Positions 16,959 through 26,523 of a stretch of DNA of 64,000 nucleotides are shown piece after piece. The stretch's first letter is position 1. Every line of letters starts with the position of its first letter. This DNA is from Flavobacterium notoginsengisoli (GTDB lineage: Bacteria; Bacteroidota; Bacteroidia; Flavobacteriales; Flavobacteriaceae). The position numbers were made by a program, and so were the translations under genes. The stretch lies in contig NZ_JACHLB010000001.1 of assembly GCF_014207905.1 (NCBI RefSeq), positions 1,056,723 through 1,120,722 on the forward strand, in the 5' to 3' direction. The notes beneath the pieces were generated by a model. The model was not told the origin of the DNA, made no database searches, and saw only the letters and a program-made list of their open reading frames with translations.

Positions 16959-19532
16959 TTAGAACGGATAATTTATTCCAAAATTTAAAACCGAATGACC
17001 AAAATTGTATTCTTTAAACCATCTGTCTCCCTTCTCATGCGCCGGATTATAGGTCTTGAAGCCTAAATCTAAGCGAATCACAAAAAAGCTTAAATCGTAT
17101 CTTAAACCAAATCCTGTACCCAAGGCAATTTCTTCTAAATCGTTTAAGTTGTCAAATTTTGCTTTCGGATCGGTCACATTATCGAGCACATTCCAGATAT
17201 TTCCGGCATCTGCAAAGAGTGCTCCTTTGACATCTCCAAAAATTTTGAAACGATATTCTAAACTTGCTGCAATTTTCATATTAGCCTCATTAAAGTCATT
17301 TACAGCATTTGTGCTTCCCGGACCTAAAGCATAAGGCTGCCATGCACGGTTATCGTTGGAACCTCCGCCATAATAACTTCGTGAAAACGGAATATAATTT
17401 GAATTTCCAAAAGGAATTGCAATACCAAAGAAACTTCTAACAGCCAAAACTTTTTCTTTTCCAAAATCCCAATGTTTGATGTAATCAAATTCGGTTTTGA
17501 CATATTCAGAATATTCTAAATTGAAAATCTCATAATTGCCTCTAGTATTTTTTTGAAGATTTCCAATTTCTGAAACCAGTGTCAATAATGTTCCTGCTGA
17601 TTCTATTTTAGTTCTAAATTGATAAAAGTTGTTATCAGCCAAATCCTTTTTAGTCGTTTTGGTGAAAGTATAACTTGTTGCTAAAATAAAATCGTTTTCT
17701 GTTAAACGAATTCTTCTTTCTTCAATACTTTTTACTTCTTCGTATTCTGCATCGCCTGGGACTAAAGCAGTTTGATTTGTTAAAACATCATTTGTAAAAC
17801 CTGCAGTTCCTGTAGGTATGACAAGATTTTTTCTTGCTTGTTCTTCTGGTGTTAGCCCCCAGTTGAGATCATCGGTATTATAATCTTTACCAATATTATT
17901 TAAATCATTATAAGAAGAAGTATAAACTCTAAAATAATTGTCTGGATTTAAATTGCGTACAAATTGTGCATTTAATAATTCTAATTTTGCAGTATTATGA
18001 CGCTTTGGTGTCCAGTTGTATGAAATACCTCCTGTGAAATTTTCCTTATCCAAACCAATATTCCGCTGTTTCGAAAAACCAGATGTTATAGAAGTATAAG
18101 GAATCATACTTTTTGGAATAATTTTCTCTGTTCCAAAAGGCAGTAAAATTCTTGGGAAATTCAATTTCAAATCCAAACCATATTCTGAAACATTAAAGAA
18201 ATTATCATTTGGATTTGCCATATCACGGGATGAACCTACATTTAAACGTGCTGAAATTTCTAAAGTTTCGGCGCGATTAAAAACGTTTCGAATGGTTTCT
18301 GAAACAGAAGCACCAATTCCAAAATCTTGAATATTAGAATGCGTCAAGTCGAGAGTAGCTCCAAAACTATATTTTTTTCGAGGCGTCAAGTAAACATTTG
18401 CAATAAGAGATTGTGCTGTAGAATCTCTCTTGTCAACTTCGTATTGAATAGATGGATAATTAAAAATCCTTAAATTGTTTAGATATCTTGAAGAAAGAGT
18501 AGTTCTAAAGTCGGCAAAAGTACTTCCTTTAGTTATAAAAATTGCGTCAGTGATAGCGCGTGGTTTATACTTTAATTTATTATAGCTGTAAAGATTGAAG
18601 TTGTTGTAAGTTGTACTATCCGTTGGTTTCTTCTTCGCATTTGCAGCCGAATAATCAGTGTAAATGTTTACATCACTAATTGTGTATAGTTTAAAAGGTT
18701 CAGTACGGCTAGAATCTCTTCCTTGAATAATATTGTCGCTAATTTTTAAAGTTACATCAGCCTTTGCTTTTTTGCCAATAGTGTCAATATCAAAAGTTAC
18801 GTAAGTTGGCTGAAAATAGTAAGCTCCGTGATTCCTAAAGTAAGTTGTAATACGATTTTTTTCATCTTCAAAATCTGTGGTTCTATATTGATTTCCAGAT
18901 TTTAATAATGAAGGTTCAGGATTAGTTCTGTATAAAGAGTCTAAAGCAGGAGTTTTTATGCTTGTTCTAATAGTATCTAATTTATACGCCGGTCCAGTCG
19001 TAATATTGTAATTAATTGCAGCTCTCTTGCGGCCAACTGTGTCGATGGTGTAGTCTGTTAGAACATTAAAATAACCATTGTTGAAATAGTAATACTTCAA
19101 ACGCAATAATGACTTTTTAGTTTTTGCTGTATCGATGATTACTGGTGGTTCTCCAGTATTTTTCAAAAATTCATGAATTCCTTTATAATAAAATGATTGC
19201 CCAAGACGATCAACTTGTTTCGCTGAAAATATTTTAGACATACGCTCATATTTTCCAGGATTGTTTTTGAATTTTGCTTGATAAGTAGAATCTGGATTTA
19301 AATTGGCTAAATTGTATAAATTTAAACGAAGTTTGTATCCTAACAGTTTGCCGTTTGGTTTTTGATACATTTGATTAGAAGCCGTTTCATCATTTGTCGA
19401 CTTTCCATTTACCAAAATATTATTTTTTACAAGAAGGTTTTTTCCATCGGGAACTCTTTTTACGGCATTACAAGCGCAAATTAATATTGCAATTAGAAGA
19501 AATGCTATTATTTTTGTGGAATTATTTTTCAA
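16959..19532 (-). CDS. tamL: translocation and assembly module lipoprotein TamL (BamA-like)
   Basis: An 857-residue outer-membrane protein of the Omp85 superfamily. It starts with a lipoprotein signal (LLIAILICAC, acylated Cys21) and the typical NAVKRVPDGKNLLVKN segment, followed by POTRA-like repeats (about 30-370) and a C-terminal 16-strand barrel that includes SRSYYGGGSNDNRAW and ends GINYPF. Lipid-anchored Omp85 proteins of this kind in Bacteroidota are called TamL and work with TamB in outer-membrane assembly. TamB is not in the window. The gene is divergent from the methyltransferase gene. Confidence 0.88.
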   Translation of the reverse strand: MKNNSTKIIAFLLIAILICACNAVKRVPDGKNLLVKNNILVNGKSTNDETASNQMYQKPNGKLLGYKLRLNLYNLANLNPDSTYQAKFKNNPGKYERMSKIFSAKQVDRLGQSFYYKGIHEFLKNTGEPPVIIDTAKTKKSLLRLKYYYFNNGYFNVLTDYTIDTVGRKRAAINYNITTGPAYKLDTIRTSIKTPALDSLYRTNPEPSLLKSGNQYRTTDFEDEKNRITTYFRNHGAYYFQPTYVTFDIDTIGKKAKADVTLKISDNIIQGRDSSRTEPFKLYTISDVNIYTDYSAANAKKKPTDSTTYNNFNLYSYNKLKYKPRAITDAIFITKGSTFADFRTTLSSRYLNNLRIFNYPSIQYEVDKRDSTAQSLIANVYLTPRKKYSFGATLDLTHSNIQDFGIGASVSETIRNVFNRAETLEISARLNVGSSRDMANPNDNFFNVSEYGLDLKLNFPRILLPFGTEKIIPKSMIPYTSITSGFSKQRNIGLDKENFTGGISYNWTPKRHNTAKLELLNAQFVRNLNPDNYFRVYTSSYNDLNNIGKDYNTDDLNWGLTPEEQARKNLVIPTGTAGFTNDVLTNQTALVPGDAEYEEVKSIEERRIRLTENDFILATSYTFTKTTKKDLADNNFYQFRTKIESAGTLLTLVSEIGNLQKNTRGNYEIFNLEYSEYVKTEFDYIKHWDFGKEKVLAVRSFFGIAIPFGNSNYIPFSRSYYGGGSNDNRAWQPYALGPGSTNAVNDFNEANMKIAASLEYRFKIFGDVKGALFADAGNIWNVLDNVTDPKAKFDNLNDLEEIALGTGFGLRYDLSFFVIRLDLGFKTYNPAHEKGDRWFKEYNFGHSVLNFGINYPF

Positions 19533-19552
19533 GTGTTGTTAAATATTTAATT

Positions 19553-19588
19553 CAAAAGTACATTATTTTATGGTTAGTAAAAACCAAA
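19553..19588 (-). promoter_or_regulatory. candidate tamL promoter
   Basis: On the minus strand TACTTTTG (19560-19553) is a perfect -7 box 20 nt before the tamL ATG. TTTG at 19588-19585 is a possible -33 element with a slightly long 24-nt spacer. It overlaps the first codons of the divergent gene. Confidence 0.55.
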
Positions 19589-20298
19589 TAAAGCTTATCT
19601 CTGGCTTACATCAAAAAAAGCAGCGTTTTGTTAATCAATTATTTTTTGCCGAAGGAGTAAAAGTAATTCAAGAATTGCTGCAATCCAATTTTGAATTAGA
19701 ACATTTATACACGACTTTGAATGATTTTGAAACAGTTCAATCTTCAAAACGAACCTTAATTAATGAGCAAGAACTTAAAAAAATAAGTGCTCTATCGACT
19801 CCGAATTCTTGTTTGGCAGTTTTTAAAATTCCAGCCGAAAAGAAAATTATCGATTCAGGCTTGATTTTAGCTTTAGACGATATTAGAGATCCAGGAAATC
19901 TTGGAACCATTTTACGTCTTTGCGATTGGTTTGGCATTAAACAAGTAATTTGCTCAAAAGAAACAGTAGATATTTACAATCCAAAAGTGGTGCAAGCTAC
20001 GATGGGATCTATTTCTAGAGTAAATGTTAACTATGTTGATTTGAATGTTTTCTTAGCTCAAACTAAACTGCCTATTTTTGGAACGTTTATGGACGGAGAT
20101 AATATTTATCAATCCAGTTTACCTCAAGACGGAATCATTATTATGGGGAATGAAGCCAATGGGATATCGTCTGAAATCGAAAAATTAGTAACTTCTCGTC
20201 TAACAATTCCTAGATTTGGAGAGCTTCAAAAAACCGAAAGTTTAAATGTAGCTACTGCAACAGCAATTATTCTTAGTGAATTTAAACGAAATAGTTAA
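19570..20298 (+). CDS. TrmH/SpoU family RNA methyltransferase
   Basis: A 242-residue SPOUT methyltransferase that 2'-O-methylates ribose in rRNA or tRNA. The N-terminal substrate-binding domain (to about residue 85) is followed by the knotted SAM domain with DDIRDPGNLGTILRLCDWFG, IIIMGNEANGISSEI and TESLNVATATAIILSEF. The closest relatives are TrmH/RlmB-like proteins, but the target base cannot be told. It is divergent from tamL and ends 10 nt before the convergent porT gene. Confidence 0.9.
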   Translation: MVSKNQIKLISGLHQKKQRFVNQLFFAEGVKVIQELLQSNFELEHLYTTLNDFETVQSSKRTLINEQELKKISALSTPNSCLAVFKIPAEKKIIDSGLILALDDIRDPGNLGTILRLCDWFGIKQVICSKETVDIYNPKVVQATMGSISRVNVNYVDLNVFLAQTKLPIFGTFMDGDNIYQSSLPQDGIIIMGNEANGISSEIEKLVTSRLTIPRFGELQKTESLNVATATAIILSEFKRNS

Positions 20299-20307
20299 GA
20301 TTTTGTT

Positions 20308-21018
20308 TTAATGAAAAGTGAAATTTATTAAAATAGCTCTAGATTTCATCGAATCAATATTATCTGTGTAGCCGCTAGGAGATGTATTGTCTCGAATCAA
20401 TTCATCAGTTATGCCGAACATACCTCTAACAGAAGGAGAAAAGATAAAGTATTCGGTAAAAATGTCGATTCCAAAACCAAGTTCATAAGCGGCTGTCCAT
20501 TGTTTTACTCTAAATTTCTGCTGGTAATTATCATCTTGAGATTTGGCATTACTAGATAAATTTAAAGTGGTAGACATACCGCCAACCAAATAAGGACGAA
20601 CATTTCCTGTTCGTAAAGCAGAGAATTTTAGTAATAAAGGAAAGTGAATATAAGTGCTGTTTACTTCTCTTAAATAGTCACTCTCTGATGTTCCGACACC
20701 AGGAAAGTATAAATCACGTTTTGTGTAATACAATCCAGGTTCAAAACGAAGATTAATATATTCTTGTAATCTCAAATCGGCTACAACACCAACATTAAAA
20801 CCAGTAGTTTTTTTTACCTGAATGTCGTCAGGCTGTGGTGTTTTGTAATCAAATTTAAAGTCAAAACTGTTAAAACCTAAATAGTAGCCAAAGTAAACAC
20901 GTTGCTTTTGCCAGTTTTCAAGATTAATAATAGGGTCTTTGCTAAACAAATTTTTAGCAAATTGCGAATGCCCTTTTGTCGTTAAGACTAATAAAAATAA
21001 GATTACAGCTTTTTTCAT
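20308..21018 (-). CDS. porT: type IX secretion/gliding outer-membrane protein PorT (SprT)
   Basis: A 236-residue protein with a signal peptide (MKKAVILFLLVLTTKGHSQ) and an eight-strand-type outer-membrane barrel (FNVGVVADLRLQEYINLRFEPGLYY, PYLVGGMSTTLNL). Size, sequence character and the tight linkage to ubiE match PorT/SprT, a protein required for type IX secretion in Bacteroidota. The start is ATG 21018, only 1 nt after the ubiE stop, so the two genes are translationally coupled. The longer open frame to 21081 lies inside ubiE. Confidence 0.85.
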   Translation of the reverse strand: MKKAVILFLLVLTTKGHSQFAKNLFSKDPIINLENWQKQRVYFGYYLGFNSFDFKFDYKTPQPDDIQVKKTTGFNVGVVADLRLQEYINLRFEPGLYYTKRDLYFPGVGTSESDYLREVNSTYIHFPLLLKFSALRTGNVRPYLVGGMSTTLNLSSNAKSQDDNYQQKFRVKQWTAAYELGFGIDIFTEYFIFSPSVRGMFGITDELIRDNTSPSGYTDNIDSMKSRAILINFTFH

Positions 21019-21019
21019 A

Positions 21020-21751
21020 CTATTTTTTAGATGCAGAATAAATTGTTGCGACACCAAAAGTTTGAGGCATAGCCACAACATCTATAAACCCAGTTTTTCT
21101 CAAAATATTGTTTAAAGCTTCTCCATAAGGAAAAGCGGCCGCAGATTCGGATAAATAACCGTAAGCCTCATTGTCTTTAGAAAACAATTTTCCAATTAAT
21201 GGAAGTATGTTTTTGCTGTAAAAATTGTAGCCTTGTTTGTATGGGAATTTGTCTGGCACAGAAGTTTCTAAGATTACAAAAACACCACCAGGCTTTAAAA
21301 CTCTTAAAATTTCAGCAAAACCTTTTTCTAGATTTTCAAAGTTTCTCACTCCAAAGCCCACAGTAATGGCATCAAAGTAATTGTCTTCAAAAGGCATATT
21401 TTCAGAATCTCCTAAAACTAATTCAATTATATTAGAAAGATTTTTTTCTTCAACTTTCTTTTTCCCAACCTCTAGCATTCCTGCAGAAATATCTAAACCT
21501 ATAATTTTTTCTGCCTTAGTCTGTGTCAATAAAATAGCTAGATCTCCAGTTCCAGTTGCAATGTCTAAAACGAATTTTGGTTTTTTGTCTGAGACTATTT
21601 TTAATACTTTTTTACGCCACTTTACATCAATTCCAAATGAAATGACACGATTTAAATTATCGTAATTCCCAGAAATAGTGTCAAACATTTGGGTTACTTG
21701 CTCTTTTTTACCTAAAGAAGAGTCTTTATACGGAGTTATTTTTTCAGACAT
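21020..21751 (-). CDS. ubiE: demethylmenaquinone methyltransferase UbiE/MenG
   Basis: A 243-residue class I SAM-dependent methyltransferase that methylates demethylmenaquinone in the last step of menaquinone synthesis. Visible motifs are [15 protein letters not shown] (SAM motif I), [33 protein letters not shown] and [12 protein letters not shown]. Bacteroidota use menaquinone, so the MenG activity is the relevant one. It leads the ubiE-porT pair. Confidence 0.95.
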   Translation of the reverse strand: MSEKITPYKDSSLGKKEQVTQMFDTISGNYDNLNRVISFGIDVKWRKKVLKIVSDKKPKFVLDIATGTGDLAILLTQTKAEKIIGLDISAGMLEVGKKKVEEKNLSNIIELVLGDSENMPFEDNYFDAITVGFGVRNFENLEKGFAEILRVLKPGGVFVILETSVPDKFPYKQGYNFYSKNILPLIGKLFSKDNEAYGYLSESAAAFPYGEALNNILRKTGFIDVVAMPQTFGVATIYSASKK

Positions 21752-22096
21752 TTTTTTTATTTAGGCAAATATAAACAATCTAGTTAAACTGTAATTGAGT
21801 TTTTTGCTTAGTAATTAAATGTTTTAAATAGATCTGTTTTTACGTTTTTCAAGACATCCCTAAATCTAGGTATTTTGATAAAATCACTAAAAACTGGTAT
21901 TGTGCAACGTCTCTATTTTGAACAACTTTGCTAAAGTAAAAATGATTAAGTTTTAAATGATTGGTAAGCCAAAATGACTTAAAGCAGATAATTACTTTTT
22001 TGCGCTGGTAATTTATCTGTTCTTGAAAAAGTTTTGTAAAGTATTGTTCTTTGGGGGGAAATACTAATTTAAAAGTGCAAAATACGTTCTTAGGAT

Positions 22097-22320
22097 TAAA
22101 TTTGTTTTTGGAAATTTTAATTTTCTGCCTTTAATATCTTAGTGGTATTTGTTATTAAAGGCTTATTTGAGATGTAGGTCTCAAATTAACATTAAATGTT
22201 ATTCAGTTATTTCAAATGTCTTAACATTTGTGATTTTTAACAAAGCTAATTCTTGAACGAGTCTGGTTAGAAAACCGATCATTTTAAAAACATCCTCTGA
22301 AAAGAGGATGTTTTTTATTT
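22097..22320 (+). ncRNA. candidate structured RNA in the ubiE-folA gap (unproven)
   Basis: The 563-nt stretch 21752-22314 has no reading frame. Its right part holds serial inverted repeats: GCCTTTAATA/TATTAAAGGC (22127-22136 and 22153-22162), ATTTGAGA/TCTCAAAT (22165-22172 and 22179-22186), CAAATGT/ACATTTG (22213-22219 and 22224-22230), then the 12-bp terminator at 22287. A perfect TAAATTTG box at 22097-22104 could start a plus-strand transcript of about 210 nt, but no TTTG stands at the expected distance. The left part (21752-22090) shows nothing I can name. An untranslated leader of a lost gene is an alternative. Confidence 0.3.
22287..22316. terminator. terminator after folA (works on both strands)
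   Basis: A perfect 12-bp stem AAAACATCCTCT/AGAGGATGTTTT with a GAAA tetraloop and T runs on both sides. It directly follows the folA stop on the minus strand. On the plus strand it has no annotated gene in front of it. Confidence 0.88.
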
Positions 22321-22797
22321 TCTAATATATGTTTCGTAAGTGTAGTCGTAAAGATGTTTTTCGTCTTTAAAATTTTCCTCAGACTCTACCAAAACCCATT
22401 CATTTTTATTTAATTTCGGAAAAAAAGTATCCGCTTCAAAAGTATGGTGGACTTTAGTAAGTTCAATAATATCTGTAAAAGGAAGTGCTAAGTTGTAAAT
22501 TTCGCCTCCCCCGATAATATAATTGTCTTCATTTTCAGGACATACCGCAATCGCTTTTTCAATGCTATCGACTACAATACAGCCTTCTGGTTTATAGTTT
22601 TCCTGACGGGTAATTACAACATGCACGCGATCAGGCAATGGTTTTGGAAAACTCTCAAAAGTTTTTCTGCCCATAATAATATAATGGCCTGTAGTAAGAG
22701 ATTTGAATCTCTTAAAATCATTTGGCAGATGCCATACTAATTCATTGTTTTTTCCAAGCGCATTATTTTCGGCTGCAGCCGCTATCATTATAATCAT
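22315..22797 (-). CDS. folA: dihydrofolate reductase
   Basis: A 160-residue DHFR that reduces dihydrofolate with NADPH. Motifs include MIAAAAENNALGKNNELVWHLP, DFKRFKSLTTGH, IIMGRKTFESFP and NYIIGGGEIY. ATG 22797 or 22788 could be the start. It is encoded near thyA (23.7 kb), the enzyme that produces dihydrofolate, with two small genes between. The 2TM gene lies 12 nt upstream on the same strand. Confidence 0.96.
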   Translation of the reverse strand: MIIMIAAAAENNALGKNNELVWHLPNDFKRFKSLTTGHYIIMGRKTFESFPKPLPDRVHVVITRQENYKPEGCIVVDSIEKAIAVCPENEDNYIIGGGEIYNLALPFTDIIELTKVHHTFEADTFFPKLNKNEWVLVESEENFKDEKHLYDYTYETYIRK

Positions 22798-22809
22798 GGT
22801 TTGCTTATA

Positions 22810-23154
22810 CTAAATTTTACTTTGATTCTCTTCGTTGATAGAAGATTCAAGCTGACTGATTCTTTTTTGCTGTAAAGCAACTAACCTGTCAATTTGCTCT
22901 CTTTCCCATTTTTTGTTCATAAAGCGATCTGTTATATACACTTTAATAAAATGAAGGATGAAAATAAAGAGCCAGATAGTTATGCCCCAAATGCACCAAT
23001 TTTGGGTTGTGCCTTCTCCAAAACCAAAAAATCTATTGGCAATAAATAAAAATAAACTTCCAAGCAGGAAAAGAACAAAATGAAAATATAAAACCTTTTT
23101 TTGCCTTAATCGTCGTCTGGCGTATTCGTACTGTTCGTGCACTTCTTTTTCCAT
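22810..23154 (-). CDS. 2TM domain-containing membrane protein
   Basis: A 114-residue protein with two hydrophobic helices (about 20-42 and 52-72), flanked by RRRLRQKKVLYFHF and the conserved FMNKKWEREQIDRLV stretch, then a short coiled-coil-like C-terminus. This is the 2TM domain found widely in Flavobacteriia, sometimes fused to histidine kinases. Its function is unknown. It is 12 nt upstream of folA and probably co-transcribed. Confidence 0.82.
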   Translation of the reverse strand: MEKEVHEQYEYARRRLRQKKVLYFHFVLFLLGSLFLFIANRFFGFGEGTTQNWCIWGITIWLFIFILHFIKVYITDRFMNKKWEREQIDRLVALQQKRISQLESSINEENQSKI

Positions 23155-23393
23155 AAGATAAAAATGAGATTATAAAGTTAAAATTTATTTTTGAAAGTCA
23201 ATATTTTGACTCCAGAATATTTGCCTTTAAAATCGCCGCGAATTTGAAATGTAAAATTTTATGCACTTTAAATTACGGATAAAGCTAAAATAAGATACTG
23301 TTTTTAATATTATGATAAATCGGCTAGAGAAGTGGTGGACGTTTCGTCTAATTTGATTAATTTTAAAGATATAAATCTAAAAACTAAATAGTT

Positions 23394-23690
23394 ATGTCTT
23401 TAAAGAAGCAATTCGTAAAAACGAAACCGGTATGTAAAGTTACATTTTCTATAGATGCCAAAGATGCTGATTCGGCAGCAGTTGTTGGAGATTTTAATAA
23501 TTGGAATGTTGAAGAAGGAGCTTTAAGTAAGTTGAAAAACGGTACTTTTAAAGCAACTTATGATTTGGTTAAAGACGCGATTTACGAATTTAAATACGTA
23601 ATTGACGGAATCTATGTTAACGATCCTGAAGCAGATTTTTACAAATGGAATGATTATGCTGGAAGTGAAAACAGTGTTTTAGTTGTATAA
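23394..23690 (+). CDS. isoamylase early-set (CBM48-like) domain protein
   Basis: A 98-residue stand-alone beta-sandwich domain related to the glycogen-binding domains of branching enzyme, isoamylase and AMPK-beta. Visible elements are KVTFSIDAKDADSAAVVGDFNNWN, YEFKYVIDG and the C-terminal NSVLVV. In the family it binds alpha-glucan, but no catalytic domain is attached and no glycogen gene is adjacent, so its partner is unknown. The 239 nt before it hold no frame. Confidence 0.85.
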   Translation: MSLKKQFVKTKPVCKVTFSIDAKDADSAAVVGDFNNWNVEEGALSKLKNGTFKATYDLVKDAIYEFKYVIDGIYVNDPEADFYKWNDYAGSENSVLVV

Positions 23691-23716
23691 AAAAATCCGC
23701 TTAATAGCGGATTTTT
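23691..23716. terminator. bidirectional terminator between CBM48 gene and thyA
   Basis: A 10-bp stem AAAAATCCGC/GCGGATTTTT with a 6-nt loop, between two convergent genes. Confidence 0.9.
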
Positions 23717-23722
23717 TATTTT

Positions 23723-24574
23723 TTATACAGCAACACTTCCTTTTATTGCAGGATGCGGATCATAGTCAACTAATGTAAAATCATTGAAATCAAAATCAAA
23801 AATGTTTTTAATCTCTGGATTTAAAATCATTTTTGGTAATGGTTTTGGTTCGCGTGTTAATTGCAATTCCAATTGTTCAAAATGATTATTGTAAATATGC
23901 GCGTCACCAAATGTATGGATAAAATCTCCCGGCTCTAAATCGCATACTTGAGCAATCATCATGGTTAATAGTGCATATGAAGCGATATTAAACGGAACTC
24001 CTAAAAAGATATCAGCACTTCTCTGATATAATTGACATGAAAGTTTACCTTTTGTTTCGCCTTTTTCAGGATCTGGACTTGCCACATAAAACTGAAAAAA
24101 TGCATGACAAGGAGGTAATGCAGCTTTATTGTTGGCTACATTTTCTTCAAAAGACTTTTTTGTATCTGGTAAAACCGAAGGATTCCAAGCAGAAACCAAC
24201 ATTCTACGGCTGTTCGGATTTGTCTTTAATTCTGTAATTAATTCAGAAATCTGATCAATTTCTTCACTGTTCCAATTGCGCCATTGATGACCGTAAACAG
24301 GTCCTAAATCTCCGTTAGAATCTGCCCATTCATCCCAGATTTTAACTCCGTTTTCCTGAAGATATTTTATATTCGTATCGCCTTTTAAGAACCAAAGCAA
24401 TTCGTAAATAATCGATTTTAAATGCAATTTTTTGGTTGTAACCATTGGGAAACCTTCGCTTAAATCAAAACGCATTTGGTATCCAAACACACTTTTTGTT
24501 CCCGTTCCTGTACGATCTCCTTTTTGATTGCCGTTTTCTAAAACGTGTTTTACTAAATCTAAGTATTGTTTCAT
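23723..24574 (-). CDS. thyA: thymidylate synthase
   Basis: A 283-residue ThyA that methylates dUMP with methylene-tetrahydrofolate. It shows the phosphate-binding [28 protein letters not shown], the catalytic cysteine in [30 protein letters not shown] and [12 protein letters not shown]. The start is ATG 24574 ([12 protein letters not shown]); the open frame from 24589 adds five untypical residues. It has an insertion relative to the 264-residue E. coli enzyme around the active-site loop, as in many longer ThyA proteins. Confidence 0.97.
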   Translation of the reverse strand: MKQYLDLVKHVLENGNQKGDRTGTGTKSVFGYQMRFDLSEGFPMVTTKKLHLKSIIYELLWFLKGDTNIKYLQENGVKIWDEWADSNGDLGPVYGHQWRNWNSEEIDQISELITELKTNPNSRRMLVSAWNPSVLPDTKKSFEENVANNKAALPPCHAFFQFYVASPDPEKGETKGKLSCQLYQRSADIFLGVPFNIASYALLTMMIAQVCDLEPGDFIHTFGDAHIYNNHFEQLELQLTREPKPLPKMILNPEIKNIFDFDFNDFTLVDYDPHPAIKGSVAV

Positions 24575-24587
24575 TATTGCTATAGGC

Positions 24588-24690
24588 ATTAGGCTTTAAG
24601 CTTTAGGCTTTTTCCTAATGCTTTCAGCTTGTTTTTTTTATGTTTGCGCTTTAGGCTTATAGCTTAAAGCTTATGGCTTACAGCCTTAAA
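24588..24690. repeat. AAGCTTTAGGCTT-type word repeat in the thyA upstream spacer
   Basis: This spacer consists almost wholly of variants of GGCTTTAAGCTTTAGGCTTT and its relatives (GCTTTAGGCTTATAGCTTAA). It has no frame. The same word family fills the cysN to sulfite reductase spacer at 63001-63105. Confidence 0.6.
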
Positions 24691-24691
24691 A

Positions 24692-25315
24692 TTATCTTCT
24701 AGAGATTTCGTCTCTAATTTTTGCTGCTTTTTCATAATCTTCTTGAGAAACTGCTTGATCAAGAAGATCATTTAATTCTTGTAAACTATGTTTAGAATAT
24801 ACATCGCCAGATTGGTTGCTTTCTTCTTCGCGTCCAAAAGTTTCAGGATTAGAAAGCACATCGTCAATTTCTTGAGCTCCAGAATCCGATTCAGCAGTAT
24901 TTGATTTTAAATAAATTCCAGCTTTATCTAAAATGTTTTTATAAGTAAAAATAGGCGCATTAAATCGCAAAGCTAATGCAATAGCATCAGAAGTTCTAGC
25001 ATCGATAATTTCTTCAATTTTATCTCTTTCGCAGATTAAACTAGAATAAAAAACACCATCTACAAGTTTATGAATGATAACTTGTTTTACCACGATGTCA
25101 AATCTTTCAGCAAAATTTTTGAATAAATCGTGTGTTAACGGACGAGGCGGTTTTATCTCTTTTTCTAAAGCAATAGCGATTGACTGGGCTTCAAAAGCGC
25201 CAATAACGATTGGTAGTTTTCTTTCGCCATCAACTTCATTCAAAATTAAGGCATAAGCGCCATTTTGAGTTTGACTGTATGAAATTCCTTTTATAGATAA
25301 TTTTACTAGACTCAT
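24692..25315 (-). CDS. bifunctional nuclease family protein (DUF151) with UvrB/UvrC motif
   Basis: A 207-residue protein. Residues 1-135 form the DUF151/BFN domain (MSLVKLSIKGISYSQTQNGA, LPIVIGAFEAQSIAIALE, RTSDAIALALRFNAPIF). The C-terminal 35 residues form a UVR motif (LNDLLDQAVSQEDYEKAAKI). BFN proteins have RNase and DNase activity in plants; the bacterial role is not settled. ATG 25315 is the conserved start; the open frame from 25336 is longer by seven residues. Confidence 0.85.
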   Translation of the reverse strand: MSLVKLSIKGISYSQTQNGAYALILNEVDGERKLPIVIGAFEAQSIAIALEKEIKPPRPLTHDLFKNFAERFDIVVKQVIIHKLVDGVFYSSLICERDKIEEIIDARTSDAIALALRFNAPIFTYKNILDKAGIYLKSNTAESDSGAQEIDDVLSNPETFGREEESNQSGDVYSKHSLQELNDLLDQAVSQEDYEKAAKIRDEISRR

Positions 25316-25406
25316 ATATGTTTGTAAAACGGGCACTTAGCGCCTCATTTTTTTGCTTTTTTTGATTGGAAAATAAAGCTGCAATTTTAATCAAAAAATA
25401 TGGAAC

Positions 25407-25454
25407 AAAAAAGCTGCCTATAAACAAAGATACGATATCTTGTTTTTAGGCAGC
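25407..25454 (-). terminator. terminator of etfB-etfA
   Basis: An 8-bp outer stem GCTGCCTA/TAGGCAGC (25413-25420 and 25447-25454) encloses a second AT-rich stem. On the minus strand it is followed by a run of T. It lies 26 nt after the etfA stop. Confidence 0.82.
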
Positions 25455-25479
25455 AATTATTTTGAAGAGAATTCTTGAA

Positions 25480-26448
25480 TTAAGAATGTTGAGCTTTAAA
25501 AGCTTTTAATTTCTCTGTTAATTGAGGTATAATTTCAAAAGCATCGCCAACAATTCCATAATCAGCAACTTTAAAGAAAGGAGCTTCAGGGTCATTATTG
25601 ATCACTACTTTTACTTTTGAAGAGTTAATTCCGGCAATATGCTGAATAGCTCCAGAAATTCCAACCGCAATGTATAAGTTAGTTGCAACTGGTTTTCCTG
25701 TTTGTCCAACGTGTTCGCTGTGAGGTCTCCATCCTAAATCTGAAACTGGTTTAGAACAAGCCGTTGCAGCGCCTAAAACTTCAGCTAAGTTTTCAATTAA
25801 TCCCCAGTTTTCAGGACCTTTTAATCCACGTCCGCCAGAAACTACGATATCAGCATCGGCGATAGAAACTTTTCCAGATACTTTTTCTACAGATTCAACT
25901 TTAATTCCAAAGTCATTGTCTCCAAGAGTTGGATTAAAATCTTCTGCAGCAGCAGCTCCTGCGCTTTCGAAAATTCCGTAAGAGTTTTTAGCCAAACCAA
26001 GAACTTTTACATCTGTATCGATTTGTGTAATGTTGAAAGCTTTGTTTGAAAAAGCATTTCTTTTTACCTGAAACGGTGATGTGCTAACTGGTAATCCAAC
26101 AACATTAGACGCAAAACCAGCATTTAAAGCTACTGCAACTAATGACGAAAGGTAAATACTATCTGTTGTAGAAGAAAGTAAAACTACTTTTGTTCCTTCT
26201 TTTTCAGCAGCTTGTTTGATTACATCAGCATAAGCCTTAGCAGTAAAGCCAGCTAATTTATCGTTATTTACTTTTAGAACTTTATCAACGCCGTATTTTC
26301 CTAATTCACTTACATCGCTAATGTTCACTGTTAAAGCTGTAACAGTTGTCCCTAATGATTCTGCTACTTTCTTAGCGTAAGAAGCTAATTCGAAAGCAAC
26401 TTTTTTAAATTTTCCTTCTGCAGATTCTGCATATATTAATATTGACAT
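25480..26448 (-). CDS. etfA: electron transfer flavoprotein subunit alpha
   Basis: A 322-residue ETF alpha subunit. With EtfB and FAD it passes electrons from acyl-CoA and other dehydrogenases to the quinone pool. The C-terminal FAD domain shows VSGGRGLKGPENWGL, VSDLGWRPHSEHVGQTGKPV and AVGISGAIQHIAGI. It follows etfB with a 75-nt spacer holding a tandem GAGGTTTAAAGTTT word. Confidence 0.95.
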   Translation of the reverse strand: MSILIYAESAEGKFKKVAFELASYAKKVAESLGTTVTALTVNISDVSELGKYGVDKVLKVNNDKLAGFTAKAYADVIKQAAEKEGTKVVLLSSTTDSIYLSSLVAVALNAGFASNVVGLPVSTSPFQVKRNAFSNKAFNITQIDTDVKVLGLAKNSYGIFESAGAAAAEDFNPTLGDNDFGIKVESVEKVSGKVSIADADIVVSGGRGLKGPENWGLIENLAEVLGAATACSKPVSDLGWRPHSEHVGQTGKPVATNLYIAVGISGAIQHIAGINSSKVKVVINNDPEAPFFKVADYGIVGDAFEIIPQLTEKLKAFKAQHS

Positions 26449-26456
26449 GATTTTTT

Positions 26457-26500
26457 TGTTTTGAGGTTTAAAGTTTGAGGTTTAAAGTTTTGTAAACTGA
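26457..26500. repeat. tandem word repeat in the etfB-etfA spacer
   Basis: TTTGAGGTTTAAAG appears twice in tandem (26460-26490), followed by a degenerate continuation. It lies between the etfB stop and the etfA start and encodes nothing. Confidence 0.55.
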
Positions 26501-26523
26501 AAACCGCGACTGAAAACTGATTA

